The notes under the pieces are model-generated. The model was not told the DNA's origin, made no database searches, and saw nothing but the letters and a program-made list of their open reading frames with translations. Made by a program: the position numbers and the translations under genes. Shown here piece by piece: positions 59,999 through 64,000 of a stretch of 64,000 nucleotides of DNA (position 1 is its first letter; every line of letters begins with the position of its first letter). This stretch comes from Coffea arabica. Its lineage: Eukaryota; Streptophyta; Magnoliopsida; Gentianales; Rubiaceae. The DNA lies in contig NC_092326.1 in the NCBI RefSeq assembly GCF_036785885.1, forward strand, positions 496,001 to 560,000, read 5' to 3'.

Positions 59999-61486
59999 TC
60001 AATCTTTCTTTACAACCTCGTCAATGGTCTTAGTAACCATGTTTACAAAATCTCTATGTCTCGAGAGACTTGTACTTTGTGATTCTCTAGAGCTCCCTAA
60101 ACTGAGCTTACGAGCTCCTTCCCTAATCCTATCAAAGGCGTCTATGGCTTCCTCTAGCTTCTCATTCTTCTTCTTCTCCCTCCTCAGCTGCACCTGGGTA
60201 TCTTCTAGAACTCTGTTGGCCATTATAAGTTAGGCTTGAGATTCCTCTAATTCTTTTCTTAGCCTCTCCATCCGTTTTTCGGGACTGGTTGATGCTGATT
60301 GTTGCCTTGCCCTATCATGTTCCACCCTTTGCTTGATCCACTCGTTGTACCCAGGCATAACCGCAGGTGCCATTTTGTTTACCATTTCCAACTGCAAATT
60401 CTCAAGTCCTCGCAAATTTCCCCAAGCCTCTAATATCATACTCCGACTCTCGGTTACCGTACCCAATCTGAGATCTTTAACCCCTTGTACCATAGGAATG
60501 CTTTGCGGGTAGCCAAACTGTCTCATAACCCTTTGCGGAATATAGGCTACTAGACCATTGACTCCAGCTAAAGGGATGAAATCATGTTGAGTGGTCCTAA
60601 AAGCTGGGTCCCTAACTTTGGTCCAATCTAAAACCCACTGCACCTTTTCTGGTGTCAAATTGTTGAACTCTTCGATAAACGGACTTGACGACATTACGCG
60701 GTAGTAGCGGCCGACTCTCTCTCGATGCGAATCAATCCAATTCTCAACTGGGAGGCAAGAACCCAACGGATTTAGTAATCTCTTCGCCAAATGTTCCATG
60801 ATCCACATTTGGAGTATCAGATTCGAAGCATAGAAGAACCTCCCTTTCCTTTGGCAATTGGTAAGAGTTGAGAAAATGTCTGCCATGACAACGGGTATCA
60901 AAGTTGGTGTTGTCCCACGAATTCCTAGAAAAAGGCTTTGAATCATGTTGATGGTTGCAAATGTCACCTTTCCATGCCTTTGAGGGAATAGCAATAAGTT
61001 AATCAAAACCAAACCAAAAGCTTGCATACGTTTCTCTTCCCATTGCCCCCTTGTTATGAAGAAATCAATCTGATGGCGCTCAAAAGACTCTCTTTCCCCA
61101 AATCGGTCATATAGAAACCTCAGTGGACAAGATCTAGCATCGGGGTGTTGGTCTAAACTATTGCTCCTTAATCCTAAAAATCGGCAAAACTGCTCTCTGG
61201 TTCCTCCGCTCGGGTATACCATAGGACTGCCCTTTCCCGGCATTTGCAATAATCTCTCTAACTCTTCTAGGGTTGGGGTGTGTTCGCACATTCCAAATCG
61301 AGAAACCGAGGCATCTGGATCCCAATAATTGATCAGTGCTTGAATGGCGGACACGTTGGGTATTATATCGACCAGACTCGGTAGATGTCCCACGTATTGA
61401 AATAGCCCCCCAATTTCATAGGATAGGTTGTTCCTCCACTGATTCAGCTCTCGGGGGACTTGGTTGAGCATTCGATACTGCGTCAT
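59999..61486 (-). pseudogene. Ogre-type extra ORF1 upstream of gag (DUF7745-like)
   Basis: The minus-strand frame is 418 codons to a TAA at 60230-60232 and stays open in the same frame to 59999, about 495 codons in all. The N-terminal region has the pattern YWDPDASVSRFG...TPTLEELERLL. From memory I associate this with the DUF7745 group of plant retroelement-linked proteins. The C-terminal region is a charged coiled coil (about residues 400-450). An extra ORF of unknown function before gag is a defining Ogre trait. A gag role is unlikely because gag is separately present. Confidence 0.8.
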
Positions 61487-62570
61487 CTGAATGGTGAATT
61501 CACTTAGATACCGTTACCTTGGGATTTTACCCCTTAGGTTAAATTGCAAAAAGTAGACGTGCAAAATCCCAAAAGTAGGGTTAAATACCCATGGGATTAG
61601 GGTTGGCTTCCCTAACAAGGAAATTGCCTAATTGGCGTTCCTTCTAAGGTTTAATGCATGATGCAATTTATTAAAGCAATGTAAATACATGACAAATATG
61701 GCCTAAAGGACATAAATAATGCACCGGGGGAAAGGTCTAAAATGGAATGTATTTATTGAAAATTAAATATAATGACTGAAATTTAAACATGTGAGTTATC
61801 TAGTAGGTAGGCCACTAAAAGAGTGCCAAAGAGGCCTCTTATTGCTAAGGCACATGAATGCAAACAAAAAACAACGAAATGGTTAGTGCAATTGATAGTA
61901 CACATAACATATTGGGAGCAATTAAGAAAAGGAAATACAATAAAGCAAGTAAAAGGGGTGGAACCCCTTCCCTCGTGCCTAATGTGCTTAAAAAGAAGGG
62001 TGAGACTGACTCTAACCTAGGAAAATGCTAATATGGATGCATGAGATTGGGGTTCACTAATGCGACTAGACTCGATAAAGCTTAAAAGGTCCCCAAGCCT
62101 TCAGACCTAAGGGAATGGGTCATCAATCCCAAGACCCTCGGTCGGTGGCTCGAGCGGTCCCCTAGGTATTGCTATGGGCACAACGCACACCATCCACATA
62201 CCTAGAGAAACCATTCCTTGTCCTACAAGGCGGTGTGGGAAAGAGCCCACGAAAATAAAACAAAATGGGATAACAACAAATAAACGTGCACGTATGAAGT
62301 GTTCCCTATTTTGAGGGAAGGGGTTGAGAACCACGCGAGGCTCTAAAGGTGACACACCCCCCCCCAAATGCAATGCAAGCGCGAGATAAACAAGTAAACA
62401 TCCAATCAACCAATCATATATTCGTGAGCGAGTGAGTAGTTTGGGACGCGAGAAATGCAAAATCCTAAAAAAGGAAAAAATGCAACCCTAAAACACCCAA
62501 ATGTGATATATGAAAAGGTTAAAAGAAAAAAAAGGTTGATTAAATCAAATTTGCTCGGACTCTCGAAATT
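61487..62570 (-). other. 5' untranslated region of Ogre-like element
   Basis: About 1.1 kb separates the primer site from ORF1. A 117-codon minus-strand frame (62107-62460) has no family features. A C9 run lies near 62358. Nothing else is recognised. Confidence 0.6.
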
Positions 62571-62587
62571 CCCCAGTGGAGTCGCCA
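62571..62587 (-). promoter_or_regulatory. tRNA-Arg-type primer binding site of Ogre-like element
   Basis: The minus strand reads TGGCGACTCCACTGGGG two bases from the 5' LTR. It is complementary, with about one mismatch, to the 3' end of a plant tRNA-Arg (ending GGAGTCG-CCA), the primer reported for Ogre elements. Confidence 0.8.
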
Positions 62588-62589
62588 AC

Positions 62590-64000
62590 TGTCGCGCCCC
62601 ATTTTTTGAATGAATAAATAAATGGGTTAAAAAATGTATTTTTTGATTCAATTTGTGATTGGAAAATGAATTGTGATTTAAAAGAAAAATGGGTCTAAAT
62701 GGGGGTTTAAGAATGCGACGATTTGACCCAAAATTATAGTTTAAAAAGTGTTTTTTGAAATAAAAAATCGGAGTCGCCACTTGGTAATGAGTTAAGGTGT
62801 ACCAAGTCACCTAAAAATGAATTTTTTTTTAAAAAAATAGGAAAAAAGTAGTAAGAAACCCCTTTTAAACGACTCCTAGTCCACGTAAACCAACGAAAAA
62901 GGTTCGGGAGTCACATTTGATGAAGGGGAAGGCAAGAATAAAAAATTCAAGGCATCCCTTCGACCTAACCAAGGCTAGTTGCGTGATTTAATCAAAGATT
63001 TTCTTGTTTTAACCAAAGAATTTATTACATTTGGATGTACTACATGAATGCAAACCCTAGACCTAGGGGACATGGGGGAAATTTCTCTTCAAAGGTTGAG
63101 TGGTGCCAATCATATTAATTGTGAAGCCCAATAATGACCCTTTGGAGAGGTCACACATAATTCTAAATGACGTAAAAATGAGTGAAATGAATGCATGCCC
63201 TGTGAAAATGTGAGTTTGTGTGAAGTGAAAAAGTGATAAAACAAGAGTGTGTAAGTGGAAGTGTGCAAATGTGATAAAAGTGCATGTGTGCACATGTAAG
63301 GAAAGTGTACGTGTGCCAAGTGAGAAAGTAAGAGTGTTTGTGTGCAAAATAGATGAAAATAGGGTATGATAGTAGTAAATAAGTGCAATGTGTGAGACAT
63401 GTCATTTTAAATTGAAAAAGGTATAAGTAGTAAAAAAAAATGGATAAAAAGTAGCCACACTCGCTCGTTTCCCTTATCGAAAGGGGACTCGTCAAGCAAA
63501 TGTCCCTATAACTAGCATGAGATGCAAAACCTAAAATGAAAGGGAAAGGGTTAAAGGAGCATGCCAAATGATAAAACTAAGAAAAAATGCATGAAATGAG
63601 GTGACACATGCAAGTATGGACTCACGGGAGAAATCCCTAAGGGTCTAGCGTTGGACTAGCCCATTCTATAAATTCCTACTAGTGTTGGACTAGTGGAAAC
63701 GTACATTCATCCATCACATTCATTCATAGCTATGGAAAGCGAGTAGACATGTCCAACACTTATAAACACGTAGCACATAACACTTAGCATGCTCGACTAG
63801 ATGCAAGAGCCTAATAAAGCAAATTAACACATAGTAACTAAGCATGCAAGACACATAAAGCAATTAAAGCCCTAACTATTACATTTGCTAGCTAGGCACA
63901 TGTCTTCAACAGGTCTTCATCGAATGCTCCTCCGAGCCCTATCTATTACAAGCCAAAAGGTGTACCCATACCCCATAAAGAACAACTTAATGAAAACAAA
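62590..64000 (-). mobile_element. 5' LTR of Ogre-like element (partial, runs off window)
   Basis: It begins TGTCGCGCCCC on the plus strand, like the 3' LTR at 37436, and follows it through shared landmarks such as GGGTCTAGCGTTGGACTAGC (63641 here). Substitutions and indels are frequent, and a block present in the 3' LTR (about 38240-38290) is missing. Confidence 0.85.

Larger units (their letters stand above)
37431..64000 (-). mobile_element. Ogre-like Ty3/gypsy element (Tat branch), complete except 5' LTR end outside window
   Basis: Reading on the minus strand the order is: 5' LTR (partial, 62590-64000), tRNA-Arg-type primer site, extra ORF1, gag-protease with G-patch, intron, RT, two RNase H domains, integrase, 3' UTR with tandem repeats, polypurine tract, 3' LTR (37436-42382). 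Excluding the 8.27-kb nested insertion and assuming equal LTRs it would be near 22 kb, the size known for Ogre elements. The flank GAAAC at 37431-37435 is the candidate 5-bp target duplication; its partner would lie beyond the window. All coding parts carry nonsense codons, so this copy is not autonomous. Confidence 0.9.

Noticed and set aside
62107..62460. 117-codon ORF in the Ogre 5' UTR
   Set aside because: No motif recognised, it includes a homopolymer C-run reading, and it is not known from Ogre elements.

Overview
This is plant nuclear DNA, most likely from a eudicot with a retrotransposon-rich genome. It carries spliced genes of plant-specific families and a stack of nested Ty3/gypsy LTR retrotransposons. 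Nothing in it fixes the species. I recognise three host genes. A 2-oxoglutarate/Fe(II) dioxygenase of the SRG1-like type lies at 19882-23380 (+, four exons). A short RALF-like peptide gene lies at 23954-24184 (+). A cysteine-rich repeat secretory protein with two DUF26 domains lies at 30199-30987 (-, one exon). Between and beside them are a long foldback (25331-25931), a Mutator-like TIR element (27911-29388) holding a 5'-truncated LINE (28764-29299), and a non-autonomous hAT element (31497-32512).

From about 32.7 kb rightward the window is a Russian doll. A defective Tat-type element (+ strand, about 32714 onward) has gag, part of protease and a long antisense ORF, but no RT or integrase. 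An Ogre-like element (- strand, 37436 to beyond 64000) is inserted in that antisense ORF. The Ogre-like element has LTRs of about 4.95 kb, a tRNA-Arg-type primer site, an extra ORF before gag, a gag-protease ORF with a G-patch, a 283-bp intron before RT, two RNase H domains, and integrase. A third, non-autonomous element (- strand, 46426-54691; two 3304-bp LTRs, tRNA-iMet primer site, AAGGA target duplication) is inserted in the Ogre RT/RNase H reading frame.

The largest structural feature is a direct duplication. Positions 1-19620 match 37288-56965 at a constant offset, apart from one 58-bp deletion in the left copy at 16933/16934. The match includes the shared nested insertion and 148 bp of the flanking Tat element, so this is segmental duplication and not independent transposition. 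The simplest reading is a tandem duplication with a 37345-bp unit (19621-56965): the left copy is the tail of one unit and 19621 is the head of the next. A second set of the three host genes is therefore expected just left of the window, unless the repeat is an assembly artefact.

Order of events inferred from the nesting and LTR differences: Tat insertion, Ogre-like insertion (its two LTRs differ clearly), inner element insertion (its LTRs differ at only about a dozen sites), then the duplication, then the 58-bp deletion. The dioxygenase gene now begins only 261 bp from the duplication junction, so its distal upstream sequence is retrotransposon DNA.
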